DNA from: Methanocorpusculum petauri | Lineage (GTDB): Archaea > Halobacteriota > Methanomicrobia > Methanomicrobiales > Methanocorpusculaceae | Assembly (NCBI RefSeq): GCF_026891975.1 | Contig: NZ_JAPTGB010000007.1 | Coordinates: 1-64,000 of the forward strand | Length of the DNA stretch: 64,000 bases | Direction of reading: 5' to 3' | In this document: positions 17,256 through 26,172 of the stretch, one piece after another | How positions within the stretch are numbered: position 1 is the stretch's first letter | Layout of the letters: each line of letters opens with the position of its first letter | The notes under the pieces: model-generated | Databases searched by the model: none | The model's input: only the letters and a program-made list of their open reading frames with translations | What the model was told of the DNA's origin: nothing | Made by a program: the position numbers and the translations under genes

Positions 17256-17262
17256 TATATAT
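17256..17262 (-). promoter_or_regulatory. TATA box of the L7Ae operon
   Basis: ATATATA on the minus strand about 95 bp ahead of the L7Ae start. It is the only strong TATA match between the L7Ae start and the glycosyltransferase gene behind it. Confidence 0.6.
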
Positions 17263-17309
17263 GGGTGAGAGTCTGGCATAAAGGTTTGGACAGCTTATCC
17301 CAAACCGGA

Positions 17310-18041
17310 TCAGATGTCCTTTGGATACCGGCCTGCAATGCGTATCCGCCAGGCAAGCTGCAGTACCGACCAGCCCATGGAAAAGATGTCGCTGGTTCGT
17401 ACATTTGTTTTTTCACCCTGAGTCCAGGTGATTGGAATCTCCTCGATAGTGTAGCCGCATCGTTGTGCAAGTGCGAGAACCTCGGTGTCCCAGGTCCATC
17501 CGCGCGCCTGCACGTACGGCATCAGTTTCACAAGCCGCTCGCGGCGGAACGCCTTGAATCCGCACTGATGATCGCGGATGCTGCTCCCAAGAAGCAGCCG
17601 CACCATCCGGTTGAACCCGACACTGGTCGCTTCCCGGTCGCCGGTTCGTGACACCGCGCTTTCATCAAGAAACCGTGATCCTACGACAATGTCTGCACCT
17701 GCATGAATTTTTTCAATCAGCGTGTGCAGATCCGAGAGATCCGTCGAGAGGTCCACATCATAAAAACAGAAGATATCCCCCTGCGATACCGCAAGCGCAT
17801 CAGAAAGGGCACCCCCTTTTCCCCGACGGATATCACTGTGGTTGACCCGGATGCGGTCGTCCGCTGCGGCGAGCGCAACTGCTGCTTCCCGGCTGCCGTC
17901 GGTACTTGCATCCTCACAAAGGATCATTTCAAACGGAATCCCAAGACCCTCCAGTACTTCCACCGATGCGGGCACCGCAGCCCGGAGGGCAGCCGCGTCA
18001 TTATAGACCGGGATTACCACGGTAAGTACGGGATGATCCAT
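17310..18041 (-). CDS. Family 2 glycosyltransferase (polyprenol-phosphate type), copy 1
   Basis: A 243-residue GT-A fold enzyme similar to dolichyl-phosphate sugar synthases. Motifs: N-terminal LTVVIPVYND, the nucleotide-binding CEDASTDGSRE, the metal-binding CFYDVDLSTD (DXD-like), and the acceptor region RDHQCGFKAFRRE. It should move a sugar from a nucleotide donor to a polyprenyl phosphate or a related lipid at the cytoplasmic face. It is the last gene of a five-gene operon whose second gene is a clear paralog (21009-21725), suggesting two successive or two alternative sugar transfers. The ATG at 18041 is preferred to a GTG at 18053 that lies one base behind the previous stop. No C-terminal membrane helices are present. 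Confidence 0.85.
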   Translation of the reverse strand: MDHPVLTVVIPVYNDAAALRAAVPASVEVLEGLGIPFEMILCEDASTDGSREAAVALAAADDRIRVNHSDIRRGKGGALSDALAVSQGDIFCFYDVDLSTDLSDLHTLIEKIHAGADIVVGSRFLDESAVSRTGDREATSVGFNRMVRLLLGSSIRDHQCGFKAFRRERLVKLMPYVQARGWTWDTEVLALAQRCGYTIEEIPITWTQGEKTNVRTSDIFSMGWSVLQLAWRIRIAGRYPKDI

Positions 18042-18054
18042 TCTGCCTAACACG

Positions 18055-20058
18055 TTAGTTGCTGCGCTGATAAATACTCACGCCGTCCGCCGCAAAGATC
18101 TCGGTCAGCCCTTCGTCCGGCAGACTCACCGTGTACAGCTCCTGCTCCACATCGCCGACAAACAGATACTTCGCGCCGTACTGATCCATCAGGGAAATAG
18201 TCCGGGACGGATCCTCATAGATGTTCCGGACATCACTCCACCGCGTTCCCGCATCACCCACTCCGCTCCGCCATCCCGACTCATGTCCGACCCAGCCGAC
18301 AATCGTCGGAAGACCGGTCATTGCCGAGACACGACCGTTGTACGCATACGAACCGTCCGCCGCTTCCACTACAATATCACCAGGAGATGCTGCGCCGGTC
18401 AGAAACGCAATACCAGCCGCATCTGCCGGATGGTGGCTTTCCAGCCAGGCGGAACCGTCCAGTGTACCTCCCGGATACCCGAGCTGAATACCGCAGAATC
18501 CGATCAGTGCTGCCAGCACCACAAAAATTACCGCAGCAGCCGCAATAGCGCGGCCTTTGGAAATCTCCGCAAACCGTTTCTCCGCATACCGGCCAATCAT
18601 CAGAAGCACCGAAGTCCCGAGCATAAACCATGCGCAGAACCCGAACTTGAACACCGTGTTCATCCGGTAGTTCACATCGCCCATGTAATCCTTCAGATAG
18701 ACAAACTCCATCAGGAACACAATCGCCATGCCGAGAACCCCGAACAGTACCTCCGGGGCTGCACTGCGCTTTCCGGCCAGCAGCAGAATACAAAACAGTG
18801 CAACACCCGCACTTGCATATCCGGCGACCGCAAAGATCACCGGTACCGCAATCAGCCACGGATATTTTTTCAGAACCGAAAATCCGTAGATTACAAACAC
18901 TGCAACAAAGAACAGATACACGCCGAGGAACTCCGGCAGAGCCGTGGGAGTGGTTACCAGGAAAAATCCCTGGACACTGGACCCGCCTCCGGACAGCATC
19001 GTGTACAGGAACGGTGCATAGGACGCAAGCGAAAGAACCGGCACCAGTGCAAGCGGCACTGCATCACGGAGGCTGTGTCCGTGCATCAGCCAGATCACCG
19101 CAGCAACAACGAGATACACTCCGGCATACACCATCACATCCCACGAGTTCATCGCAGGCATCGTCCCAAGCGACAGCGCAAGCATTACACAAAGCAGATA
19201 CTTCCCTCCCGCCGGCAGTACTTTCCATCTGACCAGCATCACTGCCAGCAGACACAGGAAGAACAGCTGATTGAAACAGCCGAGCACATGTGCATGCGGG
19301 TCGCCCCAGAGAAACGAGAACAGAGGATACTCATTGATCGTGTTCTCGATAACCCGCGTTGACGCCCACCAGATACCGAGAGATCCGCCGCCTGCGATCG
19401 TATGCCAGATAAGCGCGGCATTGGGGAGGATCAGAACCAGCATCGGAATCCACTGATGCCGCTTCAGAAGAAGAACACCGATTGCATATGCCGAAACGGC
19501 CGCAAGTGCAAACACGGTCGGCAGCATCAGATTAAACACAACTGTCGATACACCTCCGGCAAAAGTGCCGAGCATTCCGCACATCCAGTGACCGAGATAA
19601 TAATAGATGGACAACTCACCGCCTGCATACCAGGGATCCAGCGGCGTAACAGTCGGGTCCAGCATAATGCTTCCGAGGAACGCCGCATCCATGAACTTCT
19701 CGCCGCTCGGAATAATTCCCGGTGTCAGGAACCGCGAGATGAGCATCAGGAGAAATGCGCCGAGGAACACCATATCCCATTTCAGGTTCTGCCGGATCTC
19801 CGTTCCATCATACCGCTTTGAGACAGCAGCATACACACCGGCAGCCGCGAACAACAGCAGGGCAAGTTGTACAGGAAGGCCGGCCGCGCCAAGATACCAG
19901 GTGACAAAGGTCAGCACCAGAATGGAAAACGGATAAGCAAGACCATACGAAAGACTGCCGACCGCCGGTTTCAGATACGGATAGATGGTCATCTGACAGA
20001 ATTTCACGACTATCAGCCAGAGAATGACCGTCAGTATCTGCGCTTCAGGAGGAACCAT
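18055..20058 (-). CDS. DUF2298-type polytopic membrane protein
   Basis: A 667-residue protein with about 13-14 membrane segments and a soluble C-terminal region of about 130 residues. The family is recognised from the segment GEKFMDAAFLGSI followed by PLDPWYAGGELSIYYYLGHW (about residues 119-153) and the downstream FLWGDPHAHVLG, features of the archaeal/chloroflexal DUF2298 family (related in layout to GT-C glycosyltransferases). The acidic residues in these loops suggest a sugar-phospholipid-using transferase, but the reaction is unknown. Its start overlaps the flippase-like gene by 14 bases and its stop lies close to the glycosyltransferase behind it, so all act together, probably in lipid-linked glycan assembly. 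Confidence 0.8.
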   Translation of the reverse strand: MVPPEAQILTVILWLIVVKFCQMTIYPYLKPAVGSLSYGLAYPFSILVLTFVTWYLGAAGLPVQLALLLFAAAGVYAAVSKRYDGTEIRQNLKWDMVFLGAFLLMLISRFLTPGIIPSGEKFMDAAFLGSIMLDPTVTPLDPWYAGGELSIYYYLGHWMCGMLGTFAGGVSTVVFNLMLPTVFALAAVSAYAIGVLLLKRHQWIPMLVLILPNAALIWHTIAGGGSLGIWWASTRVIENTINEYPLFSFLWGDPHAHVLGCFNQLFFLCLLAVMLVRWKVLPAGGKYLLCVMLALSLGTMPAMNSWDVMVYAGVYLVVAAVIWLMHGHSLRDAVPLALVPVLSLASYAPFLYTMLSGGGSSVQGFFLVTTPTALPEFLGVYLFFVAVFVIYGFSVLKKYPWLIAVPVIFAVAGYASAGVALFCILLLAGKRSAAPEVLFGVLGMAIVFLMEFVYLKDYMGDVNYRMNTVFKFGFCAWFMLGTSVLLMIGRYAEKRFAEISKGRAIAAAAVIFVVLAALIGFCGIQLGYPGGTLDGSAWLESHHPADAAGIAFLTGAASPGDIVVEAADGSYAYNGRVSAMTGLPTIVGWVGHESGWRSGVGDAGTRWSDVRNIYEDPSRTISLMDQYGAKYLFVGDVEQELYTVSLPDEGLTEIFAADGVSIYQRSN

Positions 20059-21025
20059 GCTCCTCCTTCAGCTTCTTTGCATCCTCACGGAACAACCGCT
20101 TCAACAGCGACACCGCCCAGTCGCCGAAGTAGTAGAGGGACACCACACCTCCGGCAAGCGTAACAAGATTCTTGATCAGATGATCCACCACCGCAATCAG
20201 GGTCGCTGTCGCCGCAGGCACGCCGCCAATCTCAAACGTAATCACAAGAGCCAGTTCATACGTCCCGATTCCTCCGGGAGTAATCGGCACTGCCTTCACA
20301 AGATTGCCAATCACGATTGCAAGCAGTACCAGCATAAACGGAATCGTAACCCCGAACATCAGCGAGACAAGATAACAGATGGTTACATCCATCATCCAGA
20401 TAACCGCAGATGAAACCGACAGTGCCGCAAGAGAGCCGGGAGTTGACGAAACCTGCCTGAGCTGATCCAAAACCTCCAGAATTTTTTTGAGGATTTTATT
20501 TTCTGCATGCAGTCTGCGCGAGAGAAGAAGGAACAGGAAAAAAACCATTCCTGCACCCAAAACAAAGACGATCATCCAGACGAACCATGCGGGAACAAGG
20601 CTGATCAGTATCGGCAGTGCAAAAAGTCCGAGAACCGCGATGATGATGACATCATACACACGCTCTGCAACAACCGAGGTGAACCCGTTTGTATAAGGCG
20701 TTCCCTTCTCGTGTTTCAGAATAAACAGCCGGACGAAGTCCCCGAGACGCGCGGGAATGATAAGATTTGCCGTCTGCGAAACGTAGATACAGGCCGTGGA
20801 AAAATTGAGACCAATTTTGGTTCCCAGCCTCTCTATAATATACTGATACCGCCACCCGCGCAGATACCATGCCGCAAGACAGATCAGAATCGCCGCAACA
20901 AGATAGGCCGGAATCATGTGCTGAACCGCAACCAGCAGATCATCCCAGACTCTGGCGAGCATGAACACAATCAGAGCTGCGGCGATGATGGTCGGAATCA
21001 GAACGGCACTAATTTTTTTCCACAT
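20045..21025 (-). CDS. Flippase-like integral membrane protein (LPG synthase TM / AglD-tail family)
   Basis: A 326-residue protein with about eight membrane helices. It belongs to the UPF0104 / lysylphosphatidylglycerol-synthase transmembrane family by the segment YLRGWRYQYIIE, the motif PARLGDFVRLFILKH (about 91-105), and the late PITPGGIGTYEL. Members are proposed to flip lipids or polyprenyl-linked sugars across membranes, or to form the C-terminal half of archaeal AglD glycosyltransferases. Here the soluble catalytic half is encoded separately by the upstream glycosyltransferase gene, which overlaps it by 17 bases. Transport direction and substrate are inferred from context only. Confidence 0.8.
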   Translation of the reverse strand: MWKKISAVLIPTIIAAALIVFMLARVWDDLLVAVQHMIPAYLVAAILICLAAWYLRGWRYQYIIERLGTKIGLNFSTACIYVSQTANLIIPARLGDFVRLFILKHEKGTPYTNGFTSVVAERVYDVIIIAVLGLFALPILISLVPAWFVWMIVFVLGAGMVFFLFLLLSRRLHAENKILKKILEVLDQLRQVSSTPGSLAALSVSSAVIWMMDVTICYLVSLMFGVTIPFMLVLLAIVIGNLVKAVPITPGGIGTYELALVITFEIGGVPAATATLIAVVDHLIKNLVTLAGGVVSLYYFGDWAVSLLKRLFREDAKKLKEEHGSS

Positions 21026-21725
21026 GCAGCCGCCACCACATTCTCAGAATATCCATTCCCATCCCGTACACATCCTTGAACCGGACAGTCGTTCCCGGCC
21101 CCTGTGTCCATACAACAGGAAATTCGTCCACCCGGAGTCCTGCACGCTGTGCAAGCACCACCGACTCGGTATCCCAGAACCAGTGCGGTGCATGAATTTT
21201 TGGAACAAGTTCCCGCAGCACATCGGTCCGATACGCCTTGAACCCGCACTGGTGATCCCGGAGTTTACTGCCAAGAAACAGTCTGACCAGCGTATTATAC
21301 CCGCGGCTTGCAAACTCCCGGTCGCCGCTCCGGATAATTCTGCTCTCTGGCATCAGACGCGACCCTGTCGCAACCGCAGCCCCGTCCTCAATTCGTGTCA
21401 GGAGTTCGGGCAGATGCTTGATGTCGGTTGCAAGATCCACATCATAATAGCAGAATATCTCGCCGTGCGACTCCGCAAGTGCACGGTTCAGCGCACGTCC
21501 CCGTCCCTGCCGTTCGTCGCTGTGCAGCAGGCGTACCCGCGGGTCTTTCTCTTCCCACTCCTCCACCAGCTCGCGGCTGCCGTCGGTACTTCCATCCTCG
21601 GCAACAATCAGTTCGAAACTTCTGCCGAACTCCGTTAACGCTGCAAGGGACGTCGGGATTGCAGACTTCAGCGCCTCCACATCATTATAGACCGGCAGCA
21701 CTACGGTGATTTGTACGGGATTCAC
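21009..21725 (-). CDS. Family 2 glycosyltransferase (polyprenol-phosphate type), copy 2
   Basis: A 238-residue paralog of the enzyme at 17310-18041. Shared motifs in the same order: ITVVLPVYND, AEDGSTDGSRE, CYYDVDLATD (DXD-like), and RDHQCGFKAYRTD. Both end in a WTQG..T.VR segment followed by an amphipathic tail. It overlaps the flavoprotein gene by four bases and the flippase-like gene by 17 bases. AglD-type archaeal enzymes join such a glycosyltransferase to a flippase-like membrane domain in one chain; here the two neighbouring overlapping genes probably supply the same combination as separate subunits. Confidence 0.87.
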   Translation of the reverse strand: MNPVQITVVLPVYNDVEALKSAIPTSLAALTEFGRSFELIVAEDGSTDGSRELVEEWEEKDPRVRLLHSDERQGRGRALNRALAESHGEIFCYYDVDLATDIKHLPELLTRIEDGAAVATGSRLMPESRIIRSGDREFASRGYNTLVRLFLGSKLRDHQCGFKAYRTDVLRELVPKIHAPHWFWDTESVVLAQRAGLRVDEFPVVWTQGPGTTVRFKDVYGMGMDILRMWWRLHVEKN

Positions 21726-22969
21726 AAAATATTCTCCTCAAGCAGGGCAGCAGCGCGATGTCCTGCACGAACGGAACCTTCCATGCTCCGTTCGGGATAG
21801 TTCTCCGCCGAGTACATGCCGGCGATGAACAGATTGTGTCCGGCATTGGTATCGGGTATAGTATTCCGATAGCCGGTCACATATACGGGACCCGCGAATT
21901 TGTCGATGTACAGGTCGGCGTGATGAATTATCTCTTTTCCGATTCCAAACCGGTTGCAGAAATCATTGATCATCTTCTCTTTGAGATTCTCCGCCGGTTC
22001 GTCCTTGAAGTACGAGGCAAGATACACCACATGCTCACCGTACCAGTCGTAAGGGACAAAGTTCGTGTGAACGACCACTGCTCCGTAGGGTGCGGGATCG
22101 CCCATGTTGGTCCAATAAATTCCGTCCGCCGGATCACGGGCAAGTCCCAGTGTCATGCAGGCCGCCCCCTGATAGGAAAGCTGAGGCAGAGAAAACTGCT
22201 CCGCAGTTGCCGCATCCATGAGTGACTCTGTTACCTGAGGCGGCAGTGTGGAGATGACCGCATCAAACTCCTCACTGTTAATACTCCATTTCCCGTCCGA
22301 AAGCCGGAGGGCTTCAACCGGTGTGGAAAGCCGAACGTCCACACCGGCTGCTTCAAGCTGCTGCACCATGGCATCGATCAGCCGGTGCCAGCCGCCTTTC
22401 AGATAGCCGAGCCGTTCGCCTTCCGCTCCGCGATCGGATCTGATAGCAATTCTGCTCATCAGCCACGCCGCAGATACCTCATCCTTCATCGGACCGAATT
22501 TGCTCGCAAGAAGCGGTGCAAAAAAAGCATTATAGATCTCCTCGCCGACTTTATCATAGAGGTACTCCTTTGCAGTGACGGTGTCAAGTGCCGCCATATC
22601 TATCCTGCGGGAGCTTAATACAAACATGCCGAGCCGTGCCTTCTGAAAAAAACTGAGGTAGGGATACCGGAGAATCTCCATCGGTGTGGTAAACGGATGC
22701 AGTTTTCCGTCCATATAGTAGCCGGTCGAACCTTTCAGCCAGATCAGATCCTCTTTGAGACCGAGGTTTTTCAGAAGGGAAAAGAGTTCGGCATCACCGG
22801 AGAAGCAGTGGTGGTACAGGGTTTCCAGCGTATAGTTTCCGTACTTTTTGGAGGAAAGACACCCTCCTGCCATTGCATTCTTCTCAAATACAACGACCTC
22901 ACCTGCCTTTGCCAGACGTTGTGCAGCAACAAGTCCTGTCAGGCCTGCACCGAGAATACCGATCTTCAT
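21722..22969 (-). CDS. FAD-dependent amine-oxidase-fold protein
   Basis: A 415-residue flavoprotein of the protoporphyrinogen-oxidase/phytoene-desaturase/UDP-galactopyranose-mutase fold. The N-terminal dinucleotide motif GILGAGLTGLVAAQRL (3-18) with the acidic EK at the end of the second strand and the following GG (AGGCLSS) binds FAD. The C-terminal FAD-contacting segment is NLFIAGMYSAENYPERSMEGSVRAG. Family members next to glycosyltransferases often act on a sugar or polyprenyl chain; reduction of isoprenoid double bonds is another option. It is the first gene of the five-gene glycan operon. The start at 22969 faces cetZ across a 121-bp divergent promoter region. Confidence 0.78.
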   Translation of the reverse strand: MKIGILGAGLTGLVAAQRLAKAGEVVVFEKNAMAGGCLSSKKYGNYTLETLYHHCFSGDAELFSLLKNLGLKEDLIWLKGSTGYYMDGKLHPFTTPMEILRYPYLSFFQKARLGMFVLSSRRIDMAALDTVTAKEYLYDKVGEEIYNAFFAPLLASKFGPMKDEVSAAWLMSRIAIRSDRGAEGERLGYLKGGWHRLIDAMVQQLEAAGVDVRLSTPVEALRLSDGKWSINSEEFDAVISTLPPQVTESLMDAATAEQFSLPQLSYQGAACMTLGLARDPADGIYWTNMGDPAPYGAVVVHTNFVPYDWYGEHVVYLASYFKDEPAENLKEKMINDFCNRFGIGKEIIHHADLYIDKFAGPVYVTGYRNTIPDTNAGHNLFIAGMYSAENYPERSMEGSVRAGHRAAALLEENIL

Positions 22970-23036
22970 TACACTATGTAGTACACCTGCATCATAAGAA
23001 AGTTTTTGACCAACGTAGCCGTATAACTAATGCAGT

Positions 23037-23045
23037 CATATATAT
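23037..23045 (+). promoter_or_regulatory. TATA box of cetZ
   Basis: CATATATAT about 50 bp ahead of the cetZ ATG. The predicted transcript would start near 23070 and include the AAGGTG ribosome binding site at about 23077-23082. Confidence 0.55.
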
Positions 23046-23090
23046 CCAAGAAATGACATACATACACTCAACAAAAAGGTGTCAGTGTAA

Positions 23091-24299
23091 ATGCGGGTAT
23101 TTTTTATAGGATTCGGACAGGCAGGAGGCAAGCTCGTGGATATGTTCCTTGCACAGGACAGAAAGCTAGGTTCTACGAGTTTCCGCGGTATTGTTATCAA
23201 TACGGCCCGGACCGATCTGATGGGAATTAAGAACATTCCCATGGAAGATCGTCTCCTGATCGGTCAGACAATGGTTAAAGGTCACGGTGTCGGTACCGAC
23301 AACGTGACCGGTGCAAAAGTAGCAGCAGATGAGATTGACACTATTATTAGTGCAATCGATCGCCGGGGCACCCATGACATCGATGCATTCGTTGTATGTG
23401 CAGGTCTTGGTGGTGGAACAGGATCCGGTGGGTCACCGGTTCTTTGTCGTCACTTAAAGCGTATTTACCGCGAGCCGGTGTACGCGGTCGGCGTCATTCC
23501 GGCTCCTGAGGAGGGACGTCTCTATTCCTTAAACGCAGCACGCAGTCTTTCAACGCTGGTCAACGAAGCGGACAATGTTATCGTGTTTGACAACAGTGCC
23601 TGGAAGAATGACGGCGAAAGTGTGAAAAGCGCATACGAGCGGCTCAATGAGGAAATTGTCCGCCGGTTTGGTGTTTTGTTCCGCGCAGGAGAGGTCAGCA
23701 AGTACGGTGTTGGTGAGATGGTTGTTGATTCCAGTGAAATCATCAACACACTCCGCGGCGGAGGAATCTCCTCGGTCGGTTACGCCATCAGCGAGGCGAT
23801 CCCGATGACAAAGAACGGCGGCAAGTCGTCCTCAAAGAAGGACAACAACAGCGGTCTCCTTTCCGGGATTCTCGGAAAGAAGGAAAAGAAGGTTGAGCCG
23901 CATGTGGACATTGCGTCCGGTGAGGACAAGTCCGCAAAGATCATCGGGCTGGTTCGCCGTGCAATGCTCGGCCGCCTGACGCTTCCCTGTGATTATTCGA
24001 CTGCAGAGCGTGCCCTTGTACTGGTTGCGGGTCCGCCGAGTGAGCTTGACCGGAAAGGCGTTGAGAAGTCGAAGAGCTGGGTTGAGGAAAACATCGCGGG
24101 TGTTGAGGTCCGCGGTGGTGACTATCCGGTGGACAGCGGATATGTTGCAGCAGTTGTTCTGCTTGCAACAATCGGCGACGCCCCGCGTATCCGCGAGCTG
24201 ATGGAGCTTGCAAAAGAGGCAAAGGAAGAGGTTGTCCGCTCCCGCGAACGGTCACATACCGCAATGTTCGAGGATGGCGTCGACCCGCTCTTTGAATGA
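23091..24299 (+). CDS. cetZ: CetZ-type tubulin/FtsZ superfamily protein
   Basis: A 402-residue cytoskeletal GTPase. The tubulin signature GGGTGSG is at residues 107-113 (context CAGLGGGTGSGGSP) and the N-terminal GQAGGK nucleotide-binding loop at 9-14. These, with an N-terminus that starts directly at the first strand (MRVFFIGFGQ), fit CetZ, the archaeal family that controls cell shape and motility, rather than canonical FtsZ. A charged, probably disordered Lys/Ser-rich insertion (about 244-275) lies between the GTPase and the activation domain. The acidic C-terminal tail could bind partners. The next gene begins after nine bases and encodes a membrane-anchored surface protein; the pair probably forms an operon. 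Confidence 0.9.
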   Translation: MRVFFIGFGQAGGKLVDMFLAQDRKLGSTSFRGIVINTARTDLMGIKNIPMEDRLLIGQTMVKGHGVGTDNVTGAKVAADEIDTIISAIDRRGTHDIDAFVVCAGLGGGTGSGGSPVLCRHLKRIYREPVYAVGVIPAPEEGRLYSLNAARSLSTLVNEADNVIVFDNSAWKNDGESVKSAYERLNEEIVRRFGVLFRAGEVSKYGVGEMVVDSSEIINTLRGGGISSVGYAISEAIPMTKNGGKSSSKKDNNSGLLSGILGKKEKKVEPHVDIASGEDKSAKIIGLVRRAMLGRLTLPCDYSTAERALVLVAGPPSELDRKGVEKSKSWVEENIAGVEVRGGDYPVDSGYVAAVVLLATIGDAPRIRELMELAKEAKEEVVRSRERSHTAMFEDGVDPLFE

Positions 24300-24307
24300 G
24301 GTATAAT

Positions 24308-25396
24308 ATGAAGAAAATCACATATTTTTTGATTGCTCTTCTGCTTTGTGCAGCATTTATCGGTACTGCAAGTGCTTGGAACTTTGCATCTGATGCAAAT
24401 ATAAACCCATCTGGAAATCTGATGCCGGGAGATTCAGTTTCAGCAACAATGACCATTAAGTTTCTGGAGAATTCAAATATTTACAGAATTCAGTTAAATT
24501 CAGATCTTACGTCACGGGTGTGGACTGGTACGTTGACATATGCCGATGGTACACCAATTACTGAGTTCCCTGCTGGAAAAAATTTCATCGATGGATACCC
24601 ACTGAGTGGAATAAAAGGTGATACGATTCTGACCATTTATCTTGATGGTAAAGTACCAGAGTCAGCGGCAGGAAAGGAAATTACAGTGATCAAGGTGGAG
24701 GAAACAACTAGTTCTAATACTGTAGCATATGAAAAATCCTCTGAAAAGCAGATGGTCTATAATCCGGACGATGTTCCCAAACAGATCGAAGAGATTGAAA
24801 AAGCGATCGATGATCTGGATGCCCAGATTACCGAGTTATCCAAACAGGGTGCTGATGTTTCCGCAGCCATCTCCAAACTGGAGACAGCACGAAATGACCT
24901 GAGTGCCGCTGACAGTCACAAAAGTGATGTTGCCACCGCAACCAAGGAACTTGTGTCGGCAAGTGCAGCCTTAGTGGAAGCAGAAAAAGAGATGGTCAAT
25001 GCTGCTCTGGTGAAGACCAAGAGCAATCTTGATGCAATTGAGCAGAATATCGCAAACCTGAATGCGAAAGGATGGAATGACAACAGGGTAATTCTCCTGT
25101 CCACCTCAAAACAGACAGCACAAAATCTGTACAACACTGCCAAATCAGCCTATGATGCATCCACCAGCTCTGTATCTGCGGCAACCAGATCCCAGTCGAT
25201 TGAAGCACTGAACAATTCGGTCAGCACCCTTGAGACATCAAATACTCTCTGGGAAGAAGCACAGAAGTCCCCTCTTGACGCAGTAGGACCATATGCAATG
25301 TACATTGTTATCGGTGTTGTTGCAGTTATCGTCATCCTCGGTGTGATTCTGGTAATCCGCCGCCGGAACGATAGTGACTGGGATGAACTTGGATAA
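24308..25396 (+). CDS. Exported coiled-coil protein with C-terminal membrane anchor
   Basis: A 362-residue protein without recognised family. Residues 1-23 are a clean signal peptide ending in ASA. Residues about 24-150 look like beta-rich domain (short strands, Pro/Gly turns). Residues about 155-320 are helical heptad-like sequence rich in Ala, Glu, Lys and Leu, with patterns such as IEEIEKAIDDLDAQITEL, likely a long coiled coil. A single membrane helix (YAMYIVIGVVAVIVILGVIL) and an RRR-containing cytoplasmic tail of about 11 residues close the chain. The ATG at 24308 is chosen because GAGGT lies five bases upstream; another ATG at 24296 overlaps the cetZ stop. Linkage to cetZ suggests that the cytoplasmic tail or the envelope part works with the CetZ cytoskeleton. 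Confidence 0.7.
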   Translation: MKKITYFLIALLLCAAFIGTASAWNFASDANINPSGNLMPGDSVSATMTIKFLENSNIYRIQLNSDLTSRVWTGTLTYADGTPITEFPAGKNFIDGYPLSGIKGDTILTIYLDGKVPESAAGKEITVIKVEETTSSNTVAYEKSSEKQMVYNPDDVPKQIEEIEKAIDDLDAQITELSKQGADVSAAISKLETARNDLSAADSHKSDVATATKELVSASAALVEAEKEMVNAALVKTKSNLDAIEQNIANLNAKGWNDNRVILLSTSKQTAQNLYNTAKSAYDASTSSVSAATRSQSIEALNNSVSTLETSNTLWEEAQKSPLDAVGPYAMYIVIGVVAVIVILGVILVIRRRNDSDWDELG

Positions 25397-25424
25397 TCCG
25401 TTCAGGATTACTCCCTGACACCTG

Positions 25425-25445
25425 TTTTTTTAGTAATTAAAAAAA
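25425..25445. terminator. Bidirectional terminator between convergent genes
   Basis: Seven T (25425-25431) followed by seven A (25439-25445) form a symmetric block that gives a T7 tract on both strands. It lies between the stops of the coiled-coil protein gene and the TrkA-type gene, which converge. Confidence 0.6.
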
Positions 25446-25456
25446 GTATTTTTCGT

Positions 25457-26113
25457 TTAGTGGAAGAGACTGTCTATGTACTCAACAGACCTGCCTTCCG
25501 CCTCCTTCTTGGTGAAAACAGTAATGACATCATCCGGCTGAAAAGTAACGTTTCCTGAAGGGATGATGAGCTTCCCGTTTCTCCGGATGGCGATGTAAAG
25601 CATATCTTTTACATCAGAGACTTCACGCACCGTTTTACTGACGCCCTGTGCCCCATCACTGACTTTGATCTCGAAAATGCTGCCACCCTCGATGGATGCG
25701 AGCAGCTGGGTATCGGGATTTTCCGACCAGACATACAGACTTCGGGCAACGATTTCGTCCGGATTCTCGCTGATACGGACACCAACCTCTTTGAACAGTT
25801 CCGAATGCTCTTTCTGATTGACAATGGAGACAAGAGTCCGCACATTGTATCGTTTTGCAAGCCAGCACGCCATCAGGTTGAGGGCATCATCACTCGTTGT
25901 CGCAACAAGGGCGTCGGCCCGATCAACTCCTGCGTCCTCAAGCACCGCTTTGTCGGTGGCGTTCCCGGCGATTGCAAGGAGATCATACTGCGTAAGAATT
26001 TCTGCACACCGCTCCTCGTCGCGATCAATGACAACCACACTGTGACCATTCTCGGAGGCGATGCCGGCAAGACTTCTGCCGATGCCGCCAAGACCTACGA
26101 TGATGAGATACAT
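25457..26113 (-). CDS. trkA: TrkA-type NAD-binding regulator of K+ transport
   Basis: A 218-residue protein with an RCK_N (TrkA-N) Rossmann domain followed by an RCK_C (TrkA-C) domain. The dinucleotide motif is GLGGIGRSLA (residues 7-16), with the acidic VVIDRDEERC at the end of the second strand. Residues about 135-218 match TrkA-C. Such proteins gate Trk/Ktr potassium uptake in response to NAD(H) or nucleotides at the membrane; no transporter subunit lies nearby. The ATG at 26113 gives the standard MYLIIVG start; the open frame continues upstream but without homology and across the divergent promoter. It is divergent from rnhB, 59 bp apart. Confidence 0.88.
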   Translation of the reverse strand: MYLIIVGLGGIGRSLAGIASENGHSVVVIDRDEERCAEILTQYDLLAIAGNATDKAVLEDAGVDRADALVATTSDDALNLMACWLAKRYNVRTLVSIVNQKEHSELFKEVGVRISENPDEIVARSLYVWSENPDTQLLASIEGGSIFEIKVSDGAQGVSKTVREVSDVKDMLYIAIRRNGKLIIPSGNVTFQPDDVITVFTKKEAEGRSVEYIDSLFH

Positions 26114-26172
26114 ACTGAATCGTTTGGGATCGTGGGGTATTATACCTATTCCCTGTGATAGATACAGATCAG

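Noticed and set aside
18283-19362. Plus-strand frame of 359 codons over the DUF2298 gene
   Set aside because: His/Arg/Gln-rich antisense frame with no start signal; the opposite strand has clear membrane helices and family motifs.
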